This document shows, piece after piece, positions 26,626 through 35,522 of a stretch of DNA of 64,000 bases; the first letter of the stretch is position 1, and each line of letters begins with the position of its first letter. Source of the DNA: Lignipirellula cremea (GTDB taxonomy: Bacteria > Planctomycetota > Planctomycetia > Pirellulales > Pirellulaceae); contig NZ_CP036433.1 of NCBI RefSeq assembly GCF_007751035.1, positions 1,469,001 through 1,533,000 of the forward strand, given 5' to 3'. The notes beneath the pieces are model-generated. The model saw only the letters and a program-made list of their open reading frames with translations. It had not been told where the DNA came from and made no database searches. The position numbers and the translations under genes are program-made.

Positions 26626-29600
26626 ATGTTTGCGCGTGTTAGCCTGGTTCTTCTGTTTGCGGGCGCCTCGCTGGCGTCGCCGGCAATGGCCCAGCAACTT
26701 AGCTACCCCCGTCATGCGCTGCTTGCGTTTTACCCCGCAGGCGCCCAGGCCGGAACAACGGTTGAGCTGAAAATCACCGAGCAGAACGACCTGGAATACG
26801 CCGACGCCCTGCGCTTCTCCCATCCGGGCATTACGGCCAAACCGGTGCTGACCGAGGTCGATCAGTTCTACCCGGAACCTCGGCCGGTGCCGAACCAGTT
26901 CCAGGTAACCGTGGCGGCGAACGTTCCGCCCGGCGTGTACGAGGTGCGGGCCACGGGCAAGTACGGCGTTTCCAACGCCCGGCGGTTCGTCGTCAGCGAC
27001 CTGCCCGAAACGCAGGAAACGGAACCTAACAATGAGCAGGAAAAGGCGACCGTCGCCGCCGTTCCCGGCGTCATGAACGGCCTGTTCGGCGCGGATTACG
27101 ATTACTTCCAGTTCACCGCCAGCAAAGGGCAGCGTCTGGTGCTGGTGTGTACGGCCGCCCGGATCGACTCCCGGGGCGACCCCGTGATTGCCGTATTTGA
27201 CGCTTCCGGCAAAGAGCTGTTCCGCAGCCAGGACGGCGTGGGCCTGGACCCGATCATCGACTTCACCGCGCCGGCGGCGGGCGACTACTTTGTGCTGGTG
27301 CATGAGTTGACGTTTGCCTCAGGCGGGGGCGCCAATACGTCGCCTTACCGGCTGACAATTGCCGATCGTCCCTGGGTCGATTATGTGGATCCGCCGATCG
27401 TCTCCCGCTCGAACCCGACCAAAGTGACCGTTTACGGCTCGAACCTGGGCGGGACCAAAACCGACATCATGCTTCGCGGGCGGAACCTGGAAAAGGTCGA
27501 AACGACGATCACCGCTCCGTCCGATCCGAAGCAGTGGAAGCTGACTCCCGATGTGGCCGCGGCGCCGGTCGAAGCCGCGCTGGATTATTTTGTCTATCGC
27601 CATGGCGCCTCGGGGGGGCAGGCCAATCCGATCCGCCTGGCAGTGTCCGACAGTGAACTTCAGGCCGAGCAGGAACCGAACCACGACCCTGCCAAACCGC
27701 AGGAACTGTCCTTGCCGGCGAATGTAATTGGTTATTTCGAAGGCTCCGATCGGGACGGGTATTCGTTTGAAGCGAAGCGTCTTGACTCCTTCTGGATTGA
27801 GGTGGAATCCCAGCGACTGGGCCAGCCGACCGACGCCGCCTTTGTGGTGCAGCGATTGACCCAGAACGCCGAAGGCGAATGGATTGCCGCCGATGTCAGC
27901 ACGTTCGACGACCAGACCACGCCGGCTACCGGGGTCCGCCTGCCGCTGGAAACCAACGATCCGGCCACGCTGTTTGTTGCTCCCACCGATAGCCGCTACC
28001 GGATCCTGGTGTGGGACCAGTTTGGCAGCGAAGGCGGGGCGCGGTATCCGTACCGGCTTGTCTTTCGGAAGCCGGAGCCCGGTTTTCGTGCGATCGCGAT
28101 ACCCGACATGGTGCAGGAGCAAAACCAGTCGCGGACTTACAACGTGACCACCCGTACGCCGACGGTGCGTCGCGGCGGCGGTCTGGAAGTGATGCTGGCC
28201 GTTTGGCGCACCGATGGCTTCGTAGGCCCGATCGAGTTCCAGGCCAGCGGTCTGCCGGCCGGAGTCACGGCGGAACCGGTCCTGCTGGGACCTGGCGAAA
28301 CGCTCGGGGCGCTGCTGATCCAGGCGTCCCCCACGGCGGCGGGCTGGGATGGCGAGATCCAGCTCACTGCGTCGGCGGAAATCGACGGCCGCAAGGAAAC
28401 CCGTTCGGTCCCGGCCCTGGAGGTTCTTTACCCGGCGTTCCGGAACGATCCGCCCCTGTCCCGGCTGGCGGACTCGCTGTATATCGGCGTGGAAGAGGAG
28501 ATCACGCACCCGGCCTTGCTGGAAGCCAGGCAGACCGAGTTTCGCATGGCCCGCGGCGGCAAGATCGAGGCGCCGTTCCAGCTGAAAAAGCTCGATGACA
28601 AATTCACCATGAACGTGCCGGTCACCGTACTCAACCTGCCGAGCCGCGTTACCCGGACCGACGGCAGTGCGGCCGCCAGCGGGGCGGAAGGCAAGGTCGT
28701 CATCGATATTCCCGACACGGTGCTGCCCGGTTCGTACACCCTGATGCTGCGGGGCGAAGTCGATTATGGTTTCTCCCGCAACGCTGAAGTCGCCGAGCAG
28801 TTAAAGGCAGATCTGGAACGGATCACGGCCGTCGCCAAAGAAGCAGCCGACGCCTATCGCGCTGCCACGGCGGATCGCACCAAAGCCGACCAGTCCCTGG
28901 TCGCCTCCCGCCAGAAAGTGGGTACGGCCGTCGCCCAGGCGAACATCAAAAAGCAGGCCCAGCAAACGGCCGAACAGCAAGCCAAGGACGCCCAAACGAA
29001 GGCCGACCAGGCCCAGGCGACCTTCGCCGAAGCAGCGAAGACAGTCGCCGCCGCCATGACCGAAGCCCAGGCCGCCGCCGACGACGTGAAAGCGGCCCTC
29101 GAACAAAAGCTGGCCCAGGCCAAACAGGCGGAAATCCAGGCCAAGGCCGTCGCCGAAGCGGCCCAGAAGGACGCCGAAGCCAAAGCCAAAACGGCCAAAG
29201 AAGCGGCCGACCTGGCCGCGGCCGCCGTGAAGGAGCAAACGACCTCCGAGGAAGAATTGGCCGCCGCGGAAAAAGCCCGGGTCGATGCGGGCGACAAAGA
29301 GAAGAAAATGCAGGAGGAAAGCCTGCAGGCCGACCGGAAAAAAACGGAAGTCAACACCGCTTCGCAAGCCGCCGTCCGCGGCGCCGCTAGTCGGAACGTG
29401 AAAACGCCAATTTACGGACCGCTGCTTCATCTGGTGGTCGAAAACTACCCGGGAACCGTTTCGCTCGCCAGCGACAAGCTGAAGATCAAAGCGGGCGAGA
29501 AAGCAACCCTGCAGGTCACCGTAAAACGCGAATTCGACTGGAAAGAGGAAGTCGCTTTTACCTTTACCCCCGGCGCCGGCATTTCCGGCTGGCAATTCAA

Positions 29601-29781
29601 CAACGGCAAAATCCCCGCCAGCAAGAACGAGATCGAGCTGGAATTCACCATTCCCGCCAGCCAGGCCCCCGGCGAATACGAAGGCGAATTGTTGGCCCGC
29701 ACCCGCTTTAACAATCGGTCGCTCGACGAAAAGATTCCGGTGCACTTCACCATCGAAGCAGCTCCTGAATCCAAACCTTAA
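26626..29781 (+). CDS. large secreted protein with PPC domains and an Ala/Lys/Gln-rich coiled coil
   Basis: The 1051-residue protein has a signal peptide (MFARVSLVLLFAGASLASPAMAQ). An Ig-like N-terminal part is followed by a PPC (bacterial pre-peptidase C-terminal) domain at about 132-245, with ETEPNNEQEKATV and YDYFQFTASKGQRL. A second PPC-like segment starts at EQEPNHDPAKPQELS. Residues about 725-925 form a very regular coiled coil rich in A, K, E, Q and D with no proline. The last 125 residues are again beta-rich. It is the third member of a run with the DUF1549/1553 and DUF1501 genes and probably functions outside the cell or in the periplasm. AAAGG upstream supports ATG 26626. Confidence 0.8.
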   Translation: MFARVSLVLLFAGASLASPAMAQQLSYPRHALLAFYPAGAQAGTTVELKITEQNDLEYADALRFSHPGITAKPVLTEVDQFYPEPRPVPNQFQVTVAANVPPGVYEVRATGKYGVSNARRFVVSDLPETQETEPNNEQEKATVAAVPGVMNGLFGADYDYFQFTASKGQRLVLVCTAARIDSRGDPVIAVFDASGKELFRSQDGVGLDPIIDFTAPAAGDYFVLVHELTFASGGGANTSPYRLTIADRPWVDYVDPPIVSRSNPTKVTVYGSNLGGTKTDIMLRGRNLEKVETTITAPSDPKQWKLTPDVAAAPVEAALDYFVYRHGASGGQANPIRLAVSDSELQAEQEPNHDPAKPQELSLPANVIGYFEGSDRDGYSFEAKRLDSFWIEVESQRLGQPTDAAFVVQRLTQNAEGEWIAADVSTFDDQTTPATGVRLPLETNDPATLFVAPTDSRYRILVWDQFGSEGGARYPYRLVFRKPEPGFRAIAIPDMVQEQNQSRTYNVTTRTPTVRRGGGLEVMLAVWRTDGFVGPIEFQASGLPAGVTAEPVLLGPGETLGALLIQASPTAAGWDGEIQLTASAEIDGRKETRSVPALEVLYPAFRNDPPLSRLADSLYIGVEEEITHPALLEARQTEFRMARGGKIEAPFQLKKLDDKFTMNVPVTVLNLPSRVTRTDGSAAASGAEGKVVIDIPDTVLPGSYTLMLRGEVDYGFSRNAEVAEQLKADLERITAVAKEAADAYRAATADRTKADQSLVASRQKVGTAVAQANIKKQAQQTAEQQAKDAQTKADQAQATFAEAAKTVAAAMTEAQAAADDVKAALEQKLAQAKQAEIQAKAVAEAAQKDAEAKAKTAKEAADLAAAAVKEQTTSEEELAAAEKARVDAGDKEKKMQEESLQADRKKTEVNTASQAAVRGAASRNVKTPIYGPLLHLVVENYPGTVSLASDKLKIKAGEKATLQVTVKREFDWKEEVAFTFTPGAGISGWQFNNGKIPASKNEIELEFTIPASQAPGEYEGELLARTRFNNRSLDEKIPVHFTIEAAPESKP

Positions 29782-29810
29782 TCGGGCAAGTTCCTGGAAT
29801 CCTGGACTAC

Positions 29811-29835
29811 CCCCGCCTGGTGTTTTCAGGCGGGG
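29811..29835. terminator. hairpin between convergent genes
   Basis: CCCCGCCTG (29811-29819) pairs perfectly with CAGGCGGGG (29827-29835) around GTGTTTT. It lies between the stop codons of the PPC protein (29781) and the sulfatase (29881). Neither side has a T-run, so its strength as a terminator is uncertain, but the position suits a shared transcript end. Confidence 0.5.
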
Positions 29836-29880
29836 TCCGTGACGGCCGCTTCACGCCGGTTTTGCCTGGCGGACCGATGG

Positions 29881-31254
29881 TCAACGGCTGGCCGGTTCGC
29901 GGGGCCGCGGCATGGCGGCGTTTGTTTGTTCTCGCCAGCGGGCCAGTTGCTGCTGCAGGCTTTTGGCCTGCCTGGGCATGGCGTCGGCCAGGTTTTTGCG
30001 CTCTCCCAGATCTTCGGCCAGGTTGTAGAGTTCGAGGGAGTTATCGTCGAACCGCTCGATCAGCTTCCAGTCGCCTGAGCGGATCGCCCCGCCCAGTCGG
30101 TTGGATCGGTGCCAGGCGAAGTTTGGAAAGTGGAAGCAGATTGGCCCGCGCGTGAATTTTTCGCCTTGCAGCAACGGCAGCAAGTTTACGCCGTCAAGAT
30201 CGGCCTGCGATTCCGCCGGCAGTCCGGCGACGGCGGCCAGCGTGGGGAAGAAGTCCATGCTGACGACCGGCGTATGGCTCACGCTGCCAGCAGCCACGTG
30301 TCCGGGCCAGCGGATGATCAACGGCACGCGGATGCCGCCTTCGTACAGATGGCCTTTGGCGGCCCGGAGCGGACGGTTGTCAGACACGCCGCCGAAGCCG
30401 CCGTTGTCGGAATTGAAGATCACGAGCGTCTGGTCGGTCAGGTCCAGCTGATCCAGCTCGGCCAGCACCTTGCCGACGGCGGCGTCCATCGCTTCGATCA
30501 TGGCGCCGTAACGGGTGTCGTTGAGGCCTGGTCCTTTCCGGTCGGCGTATTTGGCCAGCAGTGCGTCGGGCGCCTCCATCGGCCAGTGCACGGTGTAGTT
30601 CCACAAAAACAGGGCGAACGGCTGGTCGCGATGCGCTTGCATGAACTGCACCGCTTCGTCGGCCAGGCGGTCGGGCAGGTATTCACCCGCCTGGCGATCG
30701 GGCAGGTTCGGAATGCGGTACGGATCAAAAAAGGTCGGCGGTCCGCCGTAACCGCAGCCGCCTACGTTGAGATCAAAGCCCTGCGCGGTCGGCTCAAATT
30801 CGGGCTTGCCGCGCCCGTCGCCTGACAGATGCCACTTCCCCAGAAAGCCCGTGGCGTAGCCGGCTGTTTTCAGCCGCTCCGCGATGGTGACTTCTTCGCT
30901 CGGCAGATGGTCGAGCATCTCCGCCGGCAGCAGCCGCGAATGGTCGGGCGTAAAAGAAGCCCGGTCGGGCGTGTGATTGGTCAGATGCAACCGGGCCGGA
31001 GACTTGCCGGTCATGATGGCGGCCCGCGTGGGCGAGCAGACCGGCGCCGCGGCGTAAGCGTCAGTAAAACGCATCCCCTGGCGGGCCAGCCGATCGACGT
31101 GCGGCGTTTCGACCAGCTTGTTCCCCTGGCAGGCCAGATCGCTCCAGCCCAGGTCGTCGATCAGAATGAACAGCAGATTGGGCGGCCGCGTTTCGGCGGC
31201 GGTCGCCGATCCTGAGAGTAAAAGCAGCAGCACGCACGGTAGCAATCGAACCAT
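29881..31254 (-). CDS. secreted sulfatase (formylglycine type)
   Basis: The 457-residue protein has a signal peptide (LLPCVLLLLLSGSATAAE), then NLLFILIDDLGWSDL with the metal-binding Asp pair (33-34). The modification motif CSPTR (73-77) contains the cysteine that is converted to formylglycine. GFLGKWHLSG, VIFNSDNGGFGG and AKGHLYEGGIRVPL complete the active site and family pattern. It should hydrolyse sulfate esters, probably on a sulfated polysaccharide, outside the cytoplasm. Planctomycetes carry many such enzymes. I chose ATG 31254 for the signal peptide; upstream in-frame starts give an implausible leader. It lies downstream of the PQQ-propeller gene on the same strand. Confidence 0.9.
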   Translation of the reverse strand: MVRLLPCVLLLLLSGSATAAETRPPNLLFILIDDLGWSDLACQGNKLVETPHVDRLARQGMRFTDAYAAAPVCSPTRAAIMTGKSPARLHLTNHTPDRASFTPDHSRLLPAEMLDHLPSEEVTIAERLKTAGYATGFLGKWHLSGDGRGKPEFEPTAQGFDLNVGGCGYGGPPTFFDPYRIPNLPDRQAGEYLPDRLADEAVQFMQAHRDQPFALFLWNYTVHWPMEAPDALLAKYADRKGPGLNDTRYGAMIEAMDAAVGKVLAELDQLDLTDQTLVIFNSDNGGFGGVSDNRPLRAAKGHLYEGGIRVPLIIRWPGHVAAGSVSHTPVVSMDFFPTLAAVAGLPAESQADLDGVNLLPLLQGEKFTRGPICFHFPNFAWHRSNRLGGAIRSGDWKLIERFDDNSLELYNLAEDLGERKNLADAMPRQAKSLQQQLARWREQTNAAMPRPREPASR

Positions 31255-31486
31255 AGCAGCATCCGGTAGAAGGCGGAAGGAGATTCCAGGTCCCGCCATT
31301 CTACCCGGCTGCGAGCGGCTCCGCGAAGCGAAGCGATGGACTGACGGAATTCCACCGTCGTCTCTGCGGTAAACTCCTTGCCGAAAGAGCTCACCACAGA
31401 GAGCACAGAGGGACACAGCGACAGGGAAATATGTGCGCTGGCGAGATGCTTCGCCAGCGCGATGCGTGATGTTGAAATGCCTGGCG

Positions 31487-32710
31487 TTACTTTTTGGCGC
31501 GGAAGCACCACAGATGCTCGAAGGTGCGGACGAACAGATCACCGTTGGAAATCACCAGCGACGAGTTCGAAGACTCGTTCGGCAGGGAGTTGGTCGTCAA
31601 CAGTTCGTACTTGGGGCTGGCGGCGAAGACCTGCGTCGAGCCGTTACGCATCAGCACGTACAGGCGGCCTTCGGCGTACACCATGGAGCCCCAGGTGTTG
31701 CCGCCGCTGGGACGGGTTTTGACCTTCCACACTTCTTCGCCGGTGATCAGGTCATAGCAGTGCGGCACGCCGTTTTCTTCCATCATGTAGACATAACCGT
31801 CCAGTACAATCCCAGAGCCAACGCGCTGGATATTCTTGGGGTGATGCCACAGCCGATCGCTGGTGATGTCGCCCGACCCGCTCAGCTTGACCGCCAGGGC
31901 GGCTCCGCTGTAACCCGACATGGCGACCGCCACGCCGTCGCCGTAAAGCGGCGAGGTATACACGTACTTGGTCAGGCCGTCGCAACTCCACAGCTCTTCG
32001 CCGGTCAGCGGGTTGATCCCTTTGAGGGCGGGGACGGTCGCCAGCAGCACCTGGTCGTCGTTGCCCTGGCGAATGACGAGCGGCGTGCCCCAGGAGCCGT
32101 TCTTTTCATCGTGTTCCCAGACGGTCTCGCCGGTCTCTTTGTTGACGGCCAGCAGGTAGTTGCGGCCTTTGTCGTTCGGCCCGCACCAGAGCATGACCAG
32201 GTCGCCGTAAATTACAGGCGAGGAGGCATTCCCAAAGGCGTGATCCCAGGCGCCCAGGTCGGTGCGTTTCCACAGTTCTTTGCCGTCGAGATCGTAGCAG
32301 TACATGCCGGCGGAGCCCAGGCTGACGACCACGCGTTCGCCGTCGGTGGTGGGGGAGGCGTTGCAGTACCAGTTGGCGTTCCAGTTCCGCTCTTTCTTGT
32401 CGTAGGGCACGTCGTTCTGCCAGAGCTTCTGGCCGTCGGCCCGGGCAAAGCAGAGCAGGGAGCGGGTGGTTCCGTCCTTGTCGGCCTGGGTGAGGAAGAT
32501 CTTGTCGCCCCAGACGATCGGGGTCGAGTTGCCCTGGTGTTCGAGCGAAATCTTCCAGCCGACGTTCTCGGAATCGCTCCAGTTCAGCAGCACGTTTTTC
32601 TCCGTGCTAAACCCCTGCCCGGTCGGGCCGCGCCAGGCCGGCCAGTCTTCGGCCTGCACAATCGAGCCCAGGCTGGTTAACAGCAGAGCCAAAGTCAGCA
32701 TACGCTTCAT
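31487..32710 (-). CDS. secreted PQQ-like beta-propeller protein
   Basis: The 407-residue protein has a signal peptide (MKRMLTLALLLTSLGSIVQA) and then repeats of the PQQ/BamB propeller kind, such as EDWPAWRGPTGQGFS, LLCFARADGQKLWQN, YCYDLDGKELWKR, LLAVNKETGETVWEH, LKGINPLTGEELWS and HCYDLITGEEVWKV. The opening DWPAWRGP is typical of planctomycetal members. I see no enzyme-specific active-site motif, so a structural or binding role is as likely as a dehydrogenase. AGGGGA sits about 7 bases before the ATG. The sulfatase follows after 232 bases without a visible gene. Confidence 0.85.
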   Translation of the reverse strand: MKRMLTLALLLTSLGSIVQAEDWPAWRGPTGQGFSTEKNVLLNWSDSENVGWKISLEHQGNSTPIVWGDKIFLTQADKDGTTRSLLCFARADGQKLWQNDVPYDKKERNWNANWYCNASPTTDGERVVVSLGSAGMYCYDLDGKELWKRTDLGAWDHAFGNASSPVIYGDLVMLWCGPNDKGRNYLLAVNKETGETVWEHDEKNGSWGTPLVIRQGNDDQVLLATVPALKGINPLTGEELWSCDGLTKYVYTSPLYGDGVAVAMSGYSGAALAVKLSGSGDITSDRLWHHPKNIQRVGSGIVLDGYVYMMEENGVPHCYDLITGEEVWKVKTRPSGGNTWGSMVYAEGRLYVLMRNGSTQVFAASPKYELLTTNSLPNESSNSSLVISNGDLFVRTFEHLWCFRAKK

Positions 32711-33129
32711 CGTATCCCCTCGGTAAAAGTGCCAGTTCTCAACAGATGTTCACAACACGCTTGCGCCAGCGGGCTTAATCGCGGGCGGACGTTTTACGCA
32801 TTGTGGTTGAGTTTATCCCGGAATACCAGGGTTTGCCCGGCGGAAGGGAAGAGGCAGGAAGCCCTGCCCAACCCGCGAGGTTCTTAACCGGCGGATCAAC
32901 AGGGCAGGCAGGGAGAAGCGAGTCGCCATTTACCGGGGACGCGAAATGAATCAAGCCACGATTCTGTTTCGTCGTGCTGAAGCCAGCCGTCGCAGAAAGT
33001 CGCCTTTCGCTCCGCGAAAGTACGCGGCCTTTCACGGAGTGAAAGGCGACTGTCCGGCGTCTGTACTTCCTTGAACCGACGAACGAGAATCGATCGGTTA
33101 TTCCTTTCACGCTCCGAGTGAAAGGCGCC
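32711..33129. other. intergenic region made largely of palindromic repeats
   Basis: This 419-base gap between two minus-strand genes holds a dispersed palindromic element (32960-33052) and a further hairpin of the same type, CCTTTCAC..GTGAAAGG (33103-33125), ending 4 bases before the next stop codon. The apparent ORFs across it derive from the repeat and are not genes. Confidence 0.65.
32960..33052. repeat. dispersed palindromic element, copy 1
   Basis: A lead-in GATTCTGTTTCGTCG is followed by AGTCGCCTTTC...GAAAGGCGACT as outer inverted arms. Each arm is itself a hairpin: CTTTCGC-TCC-GCGAAAG, then CTTTCAC-GGA-GTGAAAG. The same layout occurs at 52227-52321. It is noncoding and intergenic and looks like a REP- or MITE-type family. 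Confidence 0.8.
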
Positions 33130-34044
33130 TTACGGGCCCGGGGCGCTGGCTCCTTCGGCCTGGGTCCAGAGAAGGCGGATGTGGCGTTCGTTGCGGGCGA
33201 AGTGTTCGTAGTACGGATTGATCCGGCGGCCCTGTTCCAGCAGCGAACAGGCTTTGGCGTACTGGCCGGCGGCCGCACATTCGAGCGCCCAGTTGTTGTA
33301 GGCGGCGCACTGGTTTTCCAGGGCGTCGGCGTCGTGCGGGTCCAGCGAAATGCTCAGCGACAGGTAACGCGTCGCGGGCGAGAACTTGCCGCGTCCCAGC
33401 AGCAGTACGCTGCGGTTGTAGTACACCTTGGCCAGCAACTGGGCCGCATTCAGGTCGCGGCGGGCTCTGCTGCTCAACGGAGACACGGATTCGGTGCGAT
33501 CGAACCAGTCGGGGCAGGTCGTTTCAATATCGCGATCGCCAGGGATCCGGCAGAAGACATGCCCCGGCGTGGAGACGGCAATCGTCGGCAGATCGGCCGC
33601 CGCGGCCAGCGACTGGTACAAAATGGTGGCCGTGACGCAGTTGTATTCTTCGCCGCGCAGGGAACGCTCCACTTGCATGCAATCACGAGCGTAAGGGCCG
33701 GTCAGCACGTTCGTATGGAGAAAGCGGAAGACGATTTCCGCCCGTTCCTGGGGGCTGGCCGTGTCGGGCAGTTCCCGCCGCAGGGCCGCTTCGACGCGGG
33801 CAAAGGCTTCGACATGGTGGTTCAGGGCGCGGGTGTCGTCGATGCCGCCGGCAATGAGGGCCGCTTCCAGGAGCGTCAGGTCATCGAGCCGGCCGTCGAG
33901 CAGATCCGCTCGCAGCAGCGCTTCCAGCGGTTCGCCCGAGGCAGCGGGGAGGAAGGTCGTCATGCAGCTGACCAGCAGCAGCAAGGGGGCTGCGGTGTGG
34001 GCGCATGATCGCCAGGCAGCATGCCAGGTGGTCCGCCTTTTCAT
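33130..34044 (-). CDS. secreted transglutaminase-like / TPR protein
   Basis: The 304-residue protein has a signal peptide (HTAAPLLLLVSCMTTFLPAASG). A transglutaminase-like or SirB1-like middle follows: EEYNCVTATILYQSLAAAADL with the candidate catalytic cysteine, and VSTPGHVFCRI with the histidine. A C-terminal TPR-like helical region (about 220-300, YYNRSVLLLGRGKFSPATRYL) completes it. Proteins of this make-up occur widely in planctomycetes with unknown substrates. AGGAG about 7 bases before the ATG supports the start. It is downstream of ribBA on the same strand, separated by a hairpin. Confidence 0.75.
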   Translation of the reverse strand: MKRRTTWHAAWRSCAHTAAPLLLLVSCMTTFLPAASGEPLEALLRADLLDGRLDDLTLLEAALIAGGIDDTRALNHHVEAFARVEAALRRELPDTASPQERAEIVFRFLHTNVLTGPYARDCMQVERSLRGEEYNCVTATILYQSLAAAADLPTIAVSTPGHVFCRIPGDRDIETTCPDWFDRTESVSPLSSRARRDLNAAQLLAKVYYNRSVLLLGRGKFSPATRYLSLSISLDPHDADALENQCAAYNNWALECAAAGQYAKACSLLEQGRRINPYYEHFARNERHIRLLWTQAEGASAPGP

Positions 34045-34071
34045 TCGAGCTCCTCACGTCGCGAACAACGC

Positions 34072-34091
34072 GGCCGGAGCATCTTCCGGCC
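34072..34091 (-). other. hairpin between ribBA and the transglutaminase-like gene
   Basis: GGCCGGA (34072-34078) pairs with TCCGGCC (34085-34091) around a 6-base loop, 67 bases after the ribBA stop. On the minus strand GCGTTGTT follows, a poor T-run, so termination would be partial at best. Confidence 0.4.
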
Positions 34092-34157
34092 TACTAAAGG
34101 AGCATAGGATGCAAAAAAGCATCATGTCGGAAAAAGCAGACGATTTTTTCCCGGCGG

Positions 34158-35363
34158 TTACTGGGGCAGCTGATGGCCCATTTTATCCCGTTTGGCCGCT
34201 AAATACCGGACATTATGCTCATTGGAGGGCGCCTGCAGGGGGACCTGGTCGGCAAATTCCAGGTCAAAGGCCCGCATAATGGCCTGGGTCTTTTTCGGAT
34301 TATTCGTCAGCAGCCGAATTTTCCGCAGCCCCAGGTCCTTCAGAATTTGAATGCCGACGCCGTAATCGCGGATGTCGGCCTTGTGCCCGAGGGCCAGATT
34401 CGCCTCGACCGTATCCAGCCCCTGCTCCTGCAGGGCGTACGCTTTGATCTTTTCGACCAGTCCAATCCCGCGGCCTTCCTGCGGTAGATAGACCAGGGCC
34501 CCCTGCCCTTCGGCGCCGATCATTTCCAGTGCGGCGTGCAGCTGGTCGCCGCAGTCGCAGCGGAGCGAGCGGAGCAGATCGCCGGTAAAGCAGCTGGAGT
34601 GCATGCGAACCAGCGGCGGGTTCTCTTCACTGGAGACGTCGCCCATGACCACGGCGATCGGCTGCTGGGCTTCGTACTTGACGTCGTACACGATCAGCGT
34701 GAATTCGCCATAGGCGGTCTGCAGCTTGGATTCGGCGGCGCGGGAGACGAGCTTTTCGTGCAGGCGGCGATGGGCGATCAGATGCTCGATTGAAATGATC
34801 TTCAGGTTATGCTTCTCGGCCAGGTCGAACAGATGGTCGCGGGTGGCCCGGTTTCCATCGTCGTCAAGGATTTCACAGACGACGCCGGCTGGATACAACC
34901 CCGCCATGCGGGCGAGGTCGACGCAGGCTTCCGTATGACCAGCTCGGCGGAGCACCCCGCCTTCTTTGGCCAGCAGCAAATGCACATGGCCCGGGCGGAC
35001 AAAGTCGGCAGCGGTGGTTTCGCTATCGATAATGGCCCGCACGGTGAGCGAGCGTTCTTCGGCCGTAATGCCGGTGCGGCAATGGCGATGATCCAGCGGG
35101 GTCAAAAAGGCAGTGCCCAGGGGGGCCGTATTTTGTTCGACCAGGGGAGACAGTTTCAGTCGCTCGCAGACTTCAGGCAGGACGGGCATGCAGAAGTCGC
35201 CCCGGCCGCGCAGGATAAAGTTGACGTTTTCCGGCGTGGCTTTTTCGGCCGCACACACGAAGTCGCCTTCGTTCTCGCGGTCTTCGTCATCGACGACGAT
35301 AATCACCTCGCCATGGGCAAGGGCCGCAACGGCGTCGGCGATGGTTGAGAATTCCCGCGACAA
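34158..35363 (-). CDS. ribBA: bifunctional DHBP synthase / GTP cyclohydrolase II
   Basis: The 401-residue protein catalyses two entry steps of riboflavin synthesis. The N-terminal RibB domain (about 1-205) makes 3,4-dihydroxy-2-butanone 4-phosphate from ribulose 5-phosphate, with DDEDRENEGD (25-34) and DHRHCRTGIT (91-100). The C-terminal RibA domain (about 206-395) opens GTP, with zinc cysteines Cys258, Cys269 and Cys271 (SSCFTGDLLRSLRCDCGDQL) and YLPQEGRGIGLVEKI. The start is a TTG at 35361-35363, well supported by AGGGAG about 6 bases upstream and by the domain beginning at once. No FMN riboswitch is recognisable upstream. A -10 box lies at 35403-35408. Confidence 0.95.
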   Translation of the reverse strand: MSREFSTIADAVAALAHGEVIIVVDDEDRENEGDFVCAAEKATPENVNFILRGRGDFCMPVLPEVCERLKLSPLVEQNTAPLGTAFLTPLDHRHCRTGITAEERSLTVRAIIDSETTAADFVRPGHVHLLLAKEGGVLRRAGHTEACVDLARMAGLYPAGVVCEILDDDGNRATRDHLFDLAEKHNLKIISIEHLIAHRRLHEKLVSRAAESKLQTAYGEFTLIVYDVKYEAQQPIAVVMGDVSSEENPPLVRMHSSCFTGDLLRSLRCDCGDQLHAALEMIGAEGQGALVYLPQEGRGIGLVEKIKAYALQEQGLDTVEANLALGHKADIRDYGVGIQILKDLGLRKIRLLTNNPKKTQAIMRAFDLEFADQVPLQAPSNEHNVRYLAAKRDKMGHQLPQ

Positions 35364-35402
35364 GATGATCTCCCTCTGGGATTGGGGTAAGTCGGACCCT
35401 GT

Positions 35403-35408
35403 ATTATA
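35403..35408 (-). promoter_or_regulatory. candidate -10 box of ribBA
   Basis: A perfect TATAAT on the minus strand, 40 bases before the TTG start. No convincing -35 hexamer lies 16-18 bases upstream. It would give a leader of roughly 35 bases. Confidence 0.45.
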
Positions 35409-35522
35409 CGGCTGAAGGGTCCCGGGAAGTAGTCGCAGCCGGGATTACGGCGGCGATCCACTTCGGGGTTTTCGTCATCGGGCGCGGCTCCGGGGGCCGG
35501 CCCGGCTGGCGGGGGAACGGGC

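Noticed and set aside
32775-33278. 167-residue minus-strand frame, similar in part to a frame at 51750-52424
   Set aside because: The shared part (SRSERRLS-type text) comes from the palindromic DNA repeat translated in frame, not from a protein family.
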